Shown one piece after another: positions 44,126-55,215 of a stretch of DNA of 64,000 bases (position 1 is the first letter of the stretch; each line of letters starts with the position of its first letter). The translations under genes and the position numbers were made by a program. The DNA lies in the NCBI RefSeq assembly GCF_012489685.1, contig NC_080042.1:78807093-78871092 (forward strand), written 5' to 3'. Under the pieces are notes generated by a model that was not told the DNA's origin, searched no databases, and saw only the letters and a program-made list of their open reading frames with translations. Origin of the DNA: Lotus japonicus (taxonomy: Eukaryota; Streptophyta; Magnoliopsida; Fabales; Fabaceae).

Positions 44126-46760
44126 TTATTCATTGTTTTCTTTCTCTTTCTCTTGTTCTTCTTCTTCCTCTTCTTCTTCAGTCGCTGTCCAGAGGTGTTG
44201 GTCAATCAGGGGAGGATCGTCGGGACCAACCAGTCCTTCAGCGGTAATCTCTTTCATTACTCCCATGGCGCTAAAGTCAAAGTTCGGGTACAAATGTTGG
44301 GCCTGATCTTTGGCGAGGTAGAAACCGCGCTCGCGGTTGTCGAGGGCGATGTCAGCGGCTTGTTCCCTCGCCTCAGTGGCTTTGGTTTTCTCCGTCGCCA
44401 GCTCGTCCTCGAGCACTTTGATTTTTGCATGTTGGGAAGCAATCTCGGCATCTTTCGAGGCGAGGGCCTCGGCGTGAGCACCAGTCGTTTTCTTGATTTC
44501 CTCAGCTGTGGCTTGCATCACCGCCTCCATGTCAGACCTCGCCAGGGCCAGGGACTCGGCAGACTTTTTCTCTTGCTCCGCCAGCGCCTTCTTCACTAAC
44601 TCCAGCTCAGTGCGCAATATCGCGAGCTCCGACTCCTTAGCAACCAGCGCCTCGCTTCTGGCAATCAAGTCCTTCTCAGCTTGCTCTTTTTCCTTTTTGC
44701 AAGTTTGAAGGCTTGAGTCAAGATCATCCGCTTCCTCCTTCATCAGCGTCAGCTGATCCTCCAGTTCGCCGATTTTAATCCCCGCCGTGCCAATCATCTT
44801 GTCGGCATAGACCTTATCTTTTCCTGCCTGCGTCGCCAGTTTGTCGAAACGCTTTTCCCAAGCAGCGGCGGCTTCTTGATGCTTAGCACTCTCGGCCTTC
44901 AATCGCTCAGCTTCGATGGTGGCGATGTTGAACTTTTCAAACGCGTGGGCAAAGATGCACCCAGCGCTTAGGAGGCAAGCGAGAGTTTCCTCCTTGGTTT
45001 CATTGATACCCCGGCTCAAAACCTCTTTCTCTATGACTTCGCGGTTGAGGCCGGTAAGCAAGAATTCTGAAGGTTCAATGGCGTTAGGAAGCATGTTGAA
45101 GTAGCTGGAGGAATCGCTCTCTTTACCAGGAGCTTGCTCAATCTGGGTTGCGGCGACATTAGAAGATCCCTCTTCGCGGCGAGGTGGAGGAGACGCAGGG
45201 CACCCATCATTTGTTGGGGGCGGGCTAGGAGGTGCGTCCTGGCGAGGAGGAGACTGGGGGGTTTCATTTTCTTTCCTTTTCTCCCCGACAAGAGCATCAG
45301 AAGACGTGGCGGCTGTTGTGGCATTGACGGTGACAGATTTCTCAGCAGCTGAAGGTTGGGAGATGTTGGCGGTCGAATCAGCGGTTGGCGACGGATCAGC
45401 AGAGGTAGTTGTGGCACCAGCAGAGGTAGTAGTGGCATCGGTGGAGGCGGCTGTGGCACCTACAGTAGTGGACTTGGTGGCGGCTGTAGAGGCCACGTCC
45501 GCGGTAGCAGATTTGGGGGCCGGGACAGTGGTTGTCTCGGTAGCGGAGGCTTTAGCAACACTTTTACCTTTAGACGCAGCGGCGGTGGTGGGTTGAGCGC
45601 CAGGGTTTGAGGTGCCGGCGACGGAGGAGGCTTTGACCAATTTTCTCCTTTTGAGAGCGTTGGCGCCCTCACCTTGGTTCTCGGCACCGCCCCGCTTTTT
45701 CACGTCGCCCTCAGTGTTGAACTTTGGGGAAAAGCGGGCCATTCTCCTCTCACGAGCCTTCAGGAGCTCGGCGTTTGTAAAGTTCATGTCTTCTGCAACA
45801 AAGAAAAATATCAGTAACAACATAAGAGGCGAGAAAGAAGATATCGATAATAGAAGTAAGCCATGGACGACCTAGGTATTTGGGAGTCCTTGAGGAGCCA
45901 GCGCCCTCAAGGACTGTTGAGCAGTCAAGGATGGGGAGTGGGGCAAGGAGATGCAGAAAAGCTTTGTCGTTAACGGACAAGGATTCCTCGGAAGGATCAG
46001 TAATCCCATTAGGCTTCTCCGTCCAGTAAAGGGGGAAAAGGGCGGTCCCGTCTCTAAGGGTGAAGGCCTCTGGGTAGGCGGGATGAACCGCTACACGGAA
46101 GTACTTCCGCGCAAAGGAAGACTTCGCATTACTTTTGTGGGGATGCAAGCACTTCCGGCCGGCCCGGGCCTTCAAGGAAATCCATCCTTTGTTTTTTATG
46201 GACTTGGGGTCGACGTCGTAGAGGTAGAAGAAACTGGTGGGGGATGGGGCGATGCCAACAGCGGCGCTTAAGATTTCAAAGCACCGAATGAAGGCCCAGG
46301 CGTTGGGGTGGAGTTGGCAGGGAGCCGCGTTGATGTCGCGGAGGACGGTTTGAACAAAAGGCGAGAAGGGAAGCCTGATTCCAAGCTCGCTAAACATGTA
46401 TTCATATGCAAAGAAGAAATGGGATCTCTTTACGTCGCCGTCTGGCTTATGAAGCCTGGGGCGATCCCCAGGACTGCAAATCCAGATCCTGAGTTTGGCG
46501 TTAAACTCATCGTCATTAGACAAACCACCCAAGGAGTTTACGAACTGTACGATGAGATCGCTATCCTGGAAAATAGAAGGTTGGTCTATAGCCTCGTGAG
46601 TGGGGGCTATTTGGACTGGAAGGGGCAGAGTGGCGTAGGTTTTTAGTCGGTAAGGAGGGATCTCCGGGACCTCTAAACGGAGGCCGCCGGCAGCGGTGGC
46701 GTCGGGGTCGCTTCCGGAGGAGGATGAGAAGTGATTAGGGGAGGTAGGGTTTGAAGCCAT
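44126..46760 (-). CDS. Spliced antisense gene of the gypsy element
   Basis: On the minus strand exon 1 (46760-45872) and exon 2 (45792-44126) are separated by a 79-bp GT...TTGTTGCAG intron; the join is in frame and gives 851 residues. ATG 46760 starts MASNPTS. Exon 1 encodes a globular domain (PLPVQIAPTHEAI, RLPFSPFVQTVL, LHPNAWAFIRCFEI, FFYLYDV, WISLKARAGRKCL) typical of plant gypsy antisense products (putative plant transposon protein). Exon 2 is low-complexity Ala/Thr/Ser/Pro, then a coiled coil of about 200 residues and an acidic poly-Glu end. Antisense ORFs in this place are known in Tat-lineage elements; their function is unknown. Both exons are intact. Confidence 0.85.
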
Positions 46761-47594
46761 TTTTAGAAGGCAGCAAAGTGAAAGAAAGGAAAAGATGAGT
46801 ATGTGAATGATGCAGAGATAAGGACAGTGGGACTCACCGAAGTAAGATGTGAAGAGTGGGTAGCGGAAGGGGTGATAAGCGATGGCTCCGGAACGGAAGT
46901 TGGCAGAAGGAGTCTGGTAAGCGATTAAGGAGGTGAAGAGGGGTTTCGGAAAGGGATGATTGTAGGGAAGAAGGGTTTTTATAGGGAAAGGAGGGAGTCT
47001 GGAAGGGTGACGCGTGTTGGACGCGTGTGGAAGGTTAGAAGTCATGATGGTTTTGGGAAGGTGGGTCGCGTGTAATGGGGAGTTACTGCGCACGATGGGA
47101 CGGTTATGAAAAGTGAAGTGACGGTTCCGGAGAAAGAGGGAAATTGATGTAACTGACACATCACGTGGGGCAGTTAGGGATTTGAAAGAGTTTTGAAACA
47201 AGAGAAAGCGCGAAAGGCCTCGCCACTGAAGAAACCAAACGCCATCGCCTGACAGGTGGTGCCAGCAACAAAGTTTAGTCGCTCCAGAATGATGCCCGCC
47301 GGCGAACGGTCATGTACCTGCTCCAGCTAATCGCCAGCACGGAGCAATCGCTCTCGCCGCTTGTGGACTTGTGGACTTGTGGGCTTGCCGGCTCGGGTTG
47401 CTCGCCAAGTCAGTGGACTGGGTGGCTAAAGATGTTAGTTTCCTTTTGCTCACGCCATGTTGGCGATATAGTTTACCACACTTTTCTCAAGTCATGTTGA
47501 CAGCTTAGATCCCAGTGCACAATAGGACACATGTAAAGGCATTTAAAAGACACACTTAGCTCTCATACTTCGAGCTCGGTGTCTTGTGGACTAG
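46761..47594. other. Gypsy 3' region, upstream of the antisense gene
   Basis: By position this should hold the promoter/leader of the antisense gene (on minus). An open frame continues upstream to 47201 but its content is unlike the conserved domain, so I read it as leader. Confidence 0.45.
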
Positions 47595-47858
47595 TGGACT
47601 GGGCGAGCCCCTAGAGGGGCAACGCCCAGCATATAGCCCGCCCCGTGGCGGGGCCCTGACCTTAAATTGGGCCTTGATCTCGGAGGCCCAATTGGCCCAA
47701 TAGGTAGTACCCGAGCTCTATAAATTGGAGGTAGTTATCAGTTGTAAGGGACTTTGGCTCATTTGATGAAATCATACATGAAATTCAGCATTCTCTCTCT
47801 AACGCAATTCTCCACTCTCTAGGTACTATACCTTTCATCAATGTTCATGGCAAGAACA
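47595..47858 (+). repeat. Gypsy 3' LTR
   Basis: 264 bp, two substitutions from the left copy. Confidence 0.95.
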
Positions 47859-47863
47859 GTTAA

Positions 47864-48759
47864 ATATAGGCAATTTTTTCGAGGTTTGTCAAAATGACAC
47901 TTCAACTTATTCTTGCCTAAAGTATATACTCTACTCCACTCTCTTTCAAATTTTGCAATGGAACACTAAAATCCGTCACAAAATTCAAATATTGAAGACA
48001 TAATTAGTGACGGATTTTATAAAAGTAATGTTTTCTGTTGTAAAAGTCGTCACAAATCCAAATTAATCTATTTTAACGATGAATTATATTTCAATCTCTA
48101 AAATTTATAGATAATTTAAAGTACTTGTTAAACTTTGCATGTATTAGTGACAAATTTCGGAAATGTGAATTTGTTGCTAAAATAAAGGGATGTAAGCTAA
48201 GTTAGTGATGACTTTTACGACGCAAACCATTCCGTCATAAAATTCGTCACAAATGTGATGTGTCATTTTGACAAATTTTAAGAAATTACTGTATTTTACT
48301 CTTTTATATTTTATGAATAATCTTAATGGTAAAATAAAATAAGGCTAAGTTACACATCCCTTTCCTTTGTAACATATGTTAGTTGACTTTTGACTTCTTC
48401 ACCAAATTATTTATTTTTTCTTTTTTGAGTACTTCCTCGGCCAATTGTTTCTGATCAGGTATATACAAACAATGCTATTTTTAATTGATAAAGTGAGTGA
48501 ACATTTGATTTGTTTGGGACCATTATTGGAGCAAATGGGCAATAAATTAAAATGTCATTACTATGTAATCTTTCATTATTCAACACACTTCTAATTTTTT
48601 TTAGTAAACATAGTTAAAATAAATTCATATAAATTTTACTAATTAGCTGTCATGATCGGGACTATATATCTCCAAGTCCAACCACTATATAAGTTGTACC
48701 TTGGCTCGCATTTCCTTCACCACCCCAAACAACGAGAAACAAAAAACAAGTAATGAAAT
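47864..48759. other. Spacer with an inverted repeat; MMP-e promoter at its end
   Basis: GTTTGTCAAAATGACACTTC (47892) and GATGTGTCATTTTGACAAATTTT (48257) form inverted arms of about 45 bp, the interior repeating GTCACAAAT/GACGGATTTT words: a MITE-like relic beside the gypsy insertion. The CTATATAAG at about 48686 is a good TATA box for MMP-e. Confidence 0.5.
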
Positions 48760-49853
48760 ATGAGGATAAGTTCACACACAAGCTTTCTCTTCCTTCTAAT
48801 ATTATCATTTCTCTTGGTGGATGTTTCTGTATCCATTTCTTTTGCAGAAGCACCAGGATTACTAACTAAAAGCAAACAAATTCCGCAGTACCTTAAACAA
48901 GTAATTGCAAGTAAATGAACTTCCAACGTCTGGAATAAGTTGAAGTCGCTCTTCAATGGACCAAAAGCAAGGATTGGAGACATAGTCGATGGTTTGTCGC
49001 AGGTGCAAGACTACTTAGACCTCTTCGGATACTTAAACTCCACTCTTCATTCAAACTTCACCAACGAGTACACGGAGAATGCCAAATCCGCCATAGAGGA
49101 GTTCCAGAAGAATTACAATCTCCAAGTCACCGGGCAGCTGGACAATAATTTGTACCACGTCTTATCACAGCCGCGATGTGGCGTCCCCGATATCATCAAT
49201 GGAACCACCACCATGAACTCTAGGAAGGCCAACACGACGGTGTTTAAGCCGTGGTGGAAAGCGGGCGTTAAAGAACTCACCTACGCTTTTGACCCTCAAA
49301 ACAACGTCACTGATGGTGTTAGGTCGTTGTTCCGAGATGCCTTCGACCGATGGTCGAAGGTGACATCGTTGAACTTCACTGAGACGACGACGTTCAATAC
49401 CTCCGATATCGAGATAGCGTTCGTCGCGTTGGATGGAAAAGGTGGAAACGTAGGATTCGCGTATACAAACTACTATAATGTTCATGCTGGAGGCATATAT
49501 CTTGATGCTGAAGAGGAATGGGTGATGCTGAGTCAGGAGCTGACTCAAGACGAGGTGGACCTTGAATCGGTTGTGATGCACGAGATTGGACATTTACTTG
49601 GGTTGGGCATTCCTCTGTGGAACAAGCTATCATGTACCCTATTGTGTTGCAGGAGAAGAAGATAGACTTGGCCAACGATGACTTGCAGAGGATTCACCAA
49701 ATAAACCAGGTGAATAACTCCGGTCATAATAACGGTTCAGCATCTTCACATGGAACGAACAGTAATGGCGGCGTCGCCGGCTATGTAATGCGGCACAACC
49801 TGATCCTTGCTTTCATTGGTGCTTTTGCTTTCATGGTTTTAGGTTTTTGCTGA
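48760..49853 (+). pseudogene. Matrix metalloproteinase pseudogene MMP-e (GPI type)
   Basis: The frame opens at ATG 48760 with a signal peptide like that of MMP-f. Codon 53 is TGA (48916-48918) where MMP-f has TGG. The frame continues through a prodomain with PRCGVPD and a catalytic domain to HEIGHLLGLG, where one G is missing from a G-run (49605-49607; GGGTTGGGC here, GGGTTGGGGC in MMP-f). The break falls between the second and third zinc-ligand histidines. After it the other frame supplies HSS, the Met-turn AIMYP, a linker and a GPI-type hydrophobic end, stopping at 49853. Two separate lesions make a functional product unlikely. As in MMP-f, the structural-zinc motif is already replaced by DGKGG. 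Confidence 0.9.
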
Positions 49854-50840
49854 ATCAAGGCCAGATCTTTTTCCCGCTTGGAAATAAAGTAATTAAGCGT
49901 GTTAAGATTTGAAGAATTATATGTGGACATCTAATTTTTATCAGGTATTCAGTTGACACAAGCTTTAGTATTGACGGCTTTAAACCTCTACTAAAGCATG
50001 TGTCAGTTGAATATCGATTGAAACTGGATACTTGTGTAACATATTTTGTTAAGGTCTTGTATTTATGATCTCTTGTTTTTTGTTTGTTGTGCCATGTTCA
50101 CTTGATCATTTTTTTTTAATTTGATTGATATGTTCACTTGTTCTAGTGGGAATGGATATGTATCATATATAATAGCTTGAATGGATATTTTAGTTAATTA
50201 AGTTTATTATTATATATTGTACCGACTTCTCTTCTATTATTTAATTAATTAGACATTTTATATATATCTGTGGCAGATTTTAACCAAAATCAAATCACTA
50301 ATAACACATGTGTTAGAAATGTCCACAATTTTTGAATGTTCACCAATCACTGCTTTATTAATTAAGGTTTTATATGTTGTCTAAGAAAAGTAAGAATCCT
50401 TTCTTCTTCTATTTCCTTGTAATTGTATCCCCGTTAATTCCGTTATTACTGTTTGCCTTCTTGCTTGGTATGTGAGCTGAAGTTATCTGTTTTTTCTTTT
50501 TCTTTTGGTTGATGTAAGGGTTGGAGTACCATGTACTTACGTTTATGTTAGGTTTTTGTCGTGAAAAAAAGTTCATTAAGGTTACATGCATGTTCTCTAG
50601 TTTCTGTTTTTCTGTCATGTATGTTCACTCATTCTTGTTCTAGTTGGGAATAACCTTTGGTGAACATGCATTAAAAAAAAATGTTTGGTGTACATGATAA
50701 TCGGTGGAGTATTAGCTGGCAAATAGATTTAATTTGTTACTAGTGCATTTTATGAGTTTTAATTGGCTATGTCTTCTTGTATGTAATTGACTGAGGTAAT
50801 ATCTTGTGTTTCATTAATTCAATTTTGCTTATAAAGAAAG
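49854..50840. other. 3' flank of MMP-e, no gene
   Basis: AT-rich. A small imperfect inverted pair (AGTTGACACAAGCTTTAGTA / TACTAAAGCATGTGTCAGTTGA) lies at 49950-50010 just after the pseudogene. Confidence 0.5.
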
Positions 50841-51462
50841 TTTAAATACCATTTTGGTTTCTGAAATTGTAAAGGTAATCAGACCTAGTCCCTGAAAAAA
50901 TTTCACATCAAATTGGCTCCCAAGAAAGTTTTTTTATTCAAATTAAGTCCTTGTCCTCAATTTTGACCAGTCAACGGTCTAGTGGCAAGCCTAGTTAGAT
51001 GATGATGGTCACGTGGACTTTTGCACATCAATTTTAGTCTCTTGAAAAATATTTTAATCAATTTTAGTCCATGTTCTTCCACCTTCTTCCTCTTCCTTCA
51101 TAACTCAAATCCTTAAATCCAGACATTCAAAACACTAAAAAAACTATATGTTCATCACATTCACCTTGTTATTTTAAAACCTAGAAAATTAGAGGCAACA
51201 AAAAAATGACGGTGGAAGAACATGAACTAAAATTCATTAAAATATTTTTCAAGGGACTAAAATTGATGTGAAAAAATCTATGTGATCATCCTCAGCTGAT
51301 TAGGCTTGCCACTGGACCGTTGATCGATCAAAATTGAGAAAAAAAAGACTTAATTTGATTAAAAACAAATTCTATGGATCCAATTTGATGTGAAAAATTT
51401 TCAGGGACTCAATTTGATTCCCTTTACAATTTTAAGGACCAAAAGATTATTTAAGCCTAAAA
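50841..51462. mobile_element. Fold-back (long inverted repeat) element
   Basis: Arms of roughly 240 bp (50841-51080 and 51222-51462) are imperfect reverse complements, with outer words TTTAAATACCATTTTGGTTTCTGAAATTGTAAAGG and the complement of CCTTTACAATTTTAAGGACCAAAAGATTATTTAAGCC. The loop is about 140 bp. No clear target duplication was found. It may be a MULE-type MITE. Confidence 0.65.
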
Positions 51463-51582
51463 TTAAAGAGAAAATCATTTTTGTTTGGAAAGGCAACAAA
51501 AAAATTTCTATACCAACGGATCCGTTTTTTTGACAAAAAAAATAACTGATCCATTTTTATATGTTTTGGAACTATCCATTTT

Positions 51583-52550
51583 CTTTTCTTTTTTTTTTTG
51601 GTCAATGGACAACGTTTACTAGAAAACAAAGCCCAAATGGGTAGGGCAGGGTAGAACATGGAAAGTGGATCTTAAGACCACTGAAAGAAAAAGATTACAG
51701 GTTAACAAAGAACCTAAACAACAATAGAATCCACATTCCTATTTCTACCCCATCTGCCCGTCACTAGGCCCAAAGGCTGAGGAACCAAGGGGGAGGGGAG
51801 ACGTTAGCCACCAGGATCGAACGGGATCGTGCCACTTCCGGTAGACGTGCTTCTCTGGTGAGACTCTCTTCTCAGGATCCTAGCGAGCTCCGGAGGCCAA
51901 TTGCGAGTCCAATTGAGTGGAAGGGAGTGATGAAAGTGGAGCTGGGCAATGGTATGTGCGGCTTGATTTGCTTCCCTTGGGGTCCAAAGGAAGGTACATG
52001 AATGGAATTTAGTGGCCAGATTGATTATATCATCAGTGATAACTTGGAGCTCTCCATTTGTTCTCGTCCGGTTACAGACCTCAATTAATTCCTTGCAATC
52101 CGATTCGAAAGTACAATTGCTCCAGCCAAAGTTGGATGATGTAATGATCGCTTCCCTTAAAGCCTCAGCTTCAGCAACAAGGGGGGAAGAAGCAAGTATC
52201 TCCGAGGCCCCCCCTATTAAGACCTGACCACGACAATCTCTAGCCAGATATGCAGTTGTAGCTCTTAGGTGATCTTTTTTCCAACCAGCATCGGTGTTAA
52301 TCTTGAAGGACCCTTAGGAAGGGAGTTTCCATGTGGCTAAAGCTCTGTTCCTGGGCGATCACCAGTATCCCTGCTTGCTCCTCGAGACTGCGAGTCATCG
52401 ATGATACAGTCTTCCCTGAGTATGAGAGCTCTTCCCTGAAGGGAGAGATGTAAGTAGGACAGTGATTGAAAAGTGGAAGGAGAATGGGGCCGCCAAAAAA
52501 GCCCACTAGAACCCAGAAGCGATGTCTGCTGGGCCAATACCTTGGGCTTC
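51583..52550 (-). pseudogene. LINE 3' relic with an RNase H-like domain, second copy
   Basis: The minus strand encodes pieces of the LINE RNase H-like domain: VLIGGASEI, VAEAEALREAI, CTFESDCKELI and a terminal TPREANQAAHTIAQL, in broken frames between about 52330 and 51900. A poly-A tail (poly-T on plus, 51587-51599) ends it. No reverse transcriptase is present. Confidence 0.7.
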
Positions 52551-52890
52551 CCCGGAGAAGGAAGTGAGGGGATCTCTCTAATCTGATGATTTTAATTTTT
52601 GGTTAGTCTGCAAAAATATATATATACGTCAAAACCGCGTAGAGTGTATTTTATAGATGTAAATTGTTGAAGCTAAAATGATAGGTAACCTGTCGAACTC
52701 AATCATGAAATTTCCTCCGGATTGTACAGAACCTGCTTAGTAGACGCAACTTGATGACTTTTCCAAAGCACAAAGTATGCGACTGTCTCCAATCCCTGAG
52801 TTCTATATTATAAGCTCTGTACTCACATTTTCTCCAACACCAAACCAAGACACTTGATCACCCAAGAGAAACAAAATCAAGTACTAAAAT

Positions 52891-53862
52891 ATGAGGTTGA
52901 GAGCACATAGAGGCAGCACCTTTTTGCTCCTTTTAGTATTAACCTTTCTCTTTGTGGATGTCTCTGAATCCATTTCTTTTGCACCCGCTATTGGATTACT
53001 AATTAGAAGCAGACAAATTCCGTCGTTACTTCGACGAGTAACTGCAACTAAATGGTTTTCCAAGATCTTGAACAAGCTCAAGTCACTCTTCAATAGGCTG
53101 ATAAAAATTGGAGACACCGTGGATGGTTTGTCGCAGGTGAAAGACTTTTTAGACCTCTTCGGATATTTCAACTCCACTGTGCATCATTCAAACTTCACCG
53201 ACGTGTTCACGGTTAATCTCCAATCCGCTATAGAGAAGTTCCAGAAGAATTTCAATCTCAAAGTCACCGGAGAGCTTGACAAGGAAGTGCACGAGATCAT
53301 AACACAGCCGCGGTGCAGCGTGGCCGACATCATAAACGGTACCACCACCATGAACTCCGGTGAGGCGAACACCACGTCGTTTAAGCCGTGGTGGAAAACC
53401 GGGGATAAAAACCTGACTTATGCTTTTAACCCTCAGAACAACGTCACTGACGGAGTTAGGTCGTTGTTTAGAGATGCCTTCGACAAGTGGTCGAAGGTGG
53501 TCACGACGTTGAACTTCACAGAGACGGCGTCGTTCAACGCCTCTGACATCAAGATAGCATTTGTGAGGTTTGATGGAAAAGGAGGAATCGTAGGAGGTGC
53601 GTACACGAACTACAGTGTTCATGCTGGGGGCATATATCTGGATGCTGAAGAGGAATGGGTGCTTCCAAGTGACGAGCTAAGTGAAGATGGTGAAGTGGAC
53701 CTTGAATCGGTGGTGATGCACGAGATTGGTCATTTACTTGGGTTGGGGCATTCCTCTGTGGAAGAAGCTATCATGTACCCTGTCGTGTTACACGAGAAGA
53801 AGATAGACTTGGCCAACGATGACCTGAAGAGGATTCACCAAATAAATTATGAGGTCAAATGA
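52891..53862 (+). CDS. Matrix metalloproteinase MMP-f, divergent and tail-less
   Basis: An intact intronless frame of 323 residues with a TATA-like TATATTATAAG about 80 bp upstream. Signal peptide about 1-27, prodomain, variant cysteine switch PRCSVAD (Cys142; Gly replaced by Ser), catalytic domain, HEIGHLLGLGH (277-287) and Met-turn AIMYP. The structural zinc/calcium segment of other MMPs (HGDGxxFDG, LAHAF, FHLD) reads FDGKGGIVGGAY, YSVHAGG, IYLD, so three or more of the usual structural ligands are missing. The protein ends INYEVK with no GPI signal, though a decayed version of the MMP-e tail follows the stop. The catalytic zinc site is intact, so it may be an active protease with altered fold stability or metal dependence. 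Confidence 0.9.
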   Translation: MRLRAHRGSTFLLLLVLTFLFVDVSESISFAPAIGLLIRSRQIPSLLRRVTATKWFSKILNKLKSLFNRLIKIGDTVDGLSQVKDFLDLFGYFNSTVHHSNFTDVFTVNLQSAIEKFQKNFNLKVTGELDKEVHEIITQPRCSVADIINGTTTMNSGEANTTSFKPWWKTGDKNLTYAFNPQNNVTDGVRSLFRDAFDKWSKVVTTLNFTETASFNASDIKIAFVRFDGKGGIVGGAYTNYSVHAGGIYLDAEEEWVLPSDELSEDGEVDLESVVMHEIGHLLGLGHSSVEEAIMYPVVLHEKKIDLANDDLKRIHQINYEVK

Positions 53863-53920
53863 AAGATCGCTCCAATCGTATAATAATAGTTCAGGCTCTT
53901 CATGTTGAACGTACAAAGTT
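53863..53920 (+). pseudogene. Decayed GPI-tail remnant after the MMP-f stop
   Basis: ATAATAATAGTTCAGGCTCTTCATG... aligns with MMP-e CATAATAACGGTTCAGCATCTTCACATG..., which encodes the start of the MMP-e linker. The homology then fades, so the anchor signal was lost in MMP-f. Confidence 0.55.
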
Positions 53921-54865
53921 TACACTGACAGTGTATACCCATTAAATTCTTAACCTATTCGGTTTTGATTTTATGATCATTAATCTCGTATTCAAATTAT
54001 GAATTTGAATTGCATGTCAAAGTCACGGTTATTCAATGGTGAGTGTCTAAATAGGAAAAAGAAAATATTTGTAAGATTTTGGAAAAAAAAATTAAAAAAC
54101 GTATGATGATAAAAATTGAAATTGTTTTCTTAAAAATTAAAATTTTTTTTTAAATGCTAAAAACATACTGTAAAATATAGTTTAGAAAAAATAAAAATAA
54201 AAATAATGATTCTGTAAATTAAAAATAGTTTTAGTAAAAATAATTATGAATAGTTATAAGTATTTAATGTATTAAATTATATTATAGTAATTTTCGATTT
54301 ATTTAATGAATTTTTTGACTTTATAATGTCGCATTTATTTAGCATGCTAAAATTATGAGTATTCATTGATTAGATTTCTTAAAATGTAATTATTAGTATA
54401 ATTAACTGCATTAAGTTTAGGTAGTGATTAAAGACATTTAACGGAATAGTCTACCTTCAAGGAAATTCAAAATTCTCGTTCAAAAAAAAAAAAAAAAAGG
54501 AAATTCAAAATTTGAATGCATATTTAATAGTGTTTTTGTTCTAAATTTGTATGAAAAATTATTATTTTATTTGAAAAACAAATAAAATCTGTATTTTTGT
54601 TGTAATACGAAAATAAAGTAAAATCCGTATTTCAATGTAAAAAAACAATATATGTATCTCAATATGTTTTTTTGTTAATATATATTTTTTATAAATTAAA
54701 AAATCAAAATTATTCAAGTATCATTTTAAAATCTTATTTCCATAATATGGTAATGAAAGTGTGAAACAAAAAATTAATTTCTAATTTGTGATTATTTTTT
54801 ATATATTTTTGAATTTTTTTCTTATATAATATTTGATATGGCTCCATGATTTAATAATTTTTTAA
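53921..54865. other. AT-rich spacer, no gene
   Basis: Strongly A/T-rich, with an A-run at 54483-54498. No feature is recognised. Confidence 0.5.
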
Positions 54866-55205
54866 TTTCCTAGTTTATTGAGTTATCAATATGGGTCAAT
54901 GAAAAGTCATGAATATGGACCAATGAAAATTAAATATTTGGAAAATCATTGTAACAACCAATAGGTGAAAAACATGTGGCATTTAAGTTACAATATGACC
55001 AACTTTGTTGGATGAGCTTTATATATTATTAAGATTTCCAAGTTTATTGAGTTATCAATATGGACCAATGAAAAGTCATGAATATGGACCAATGGAAATT
55101 AAACATTTGGAAAATCATTGTAACAACCAATAGGTGAAAAACATGTGGCATTTAGGTTAAAATATGACCTACTTTGGTGGATGAGCTTTATATATGATTA
55201 AGATT
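54866..55205. repeat. 169-bp tandem duplication
   Basis: Two near-identical units start at 54866 and 55035 (TTTCC(T/A)AGTTTATTGAGTTATC) and run to ...GATGAGCTTTATATAT. They differ by a handful of substitutions. Confidence 0.9.
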
Positions 55206-55215
55206 AAGATTTTAG

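Larger units (their letters stand above)
38562..47858 (+). mobile_element. Ty3/gypsy retrotransposon, Tat-type, 9.3 kb
   Basis: LTRs of 264 bp (38562-38825 and 47595-47858) differ at two positions, both G/A transitions, and are flanked by the target duplication GTTAA (38557-38561 and 47859-47863). A primer-binding-site-like TGGCGCCGTCTGTGGGGA lies two bases inside the left LTR (38828-38845). The plus strand carries gag and pol. A long 3' region carries a spliced gene in antisense. Domain order, the plant-type RNase H and the antisense gene fit the Tat lineage. Protease is missing. Confidence 0.95.

Noticed and set aside
45306..45610. Plus-strand Ala/Val/Gly-rich frames
   Set aside because: They mirror the repetitive Ala/Thr/Ser codons of the antisense gene exon 2.
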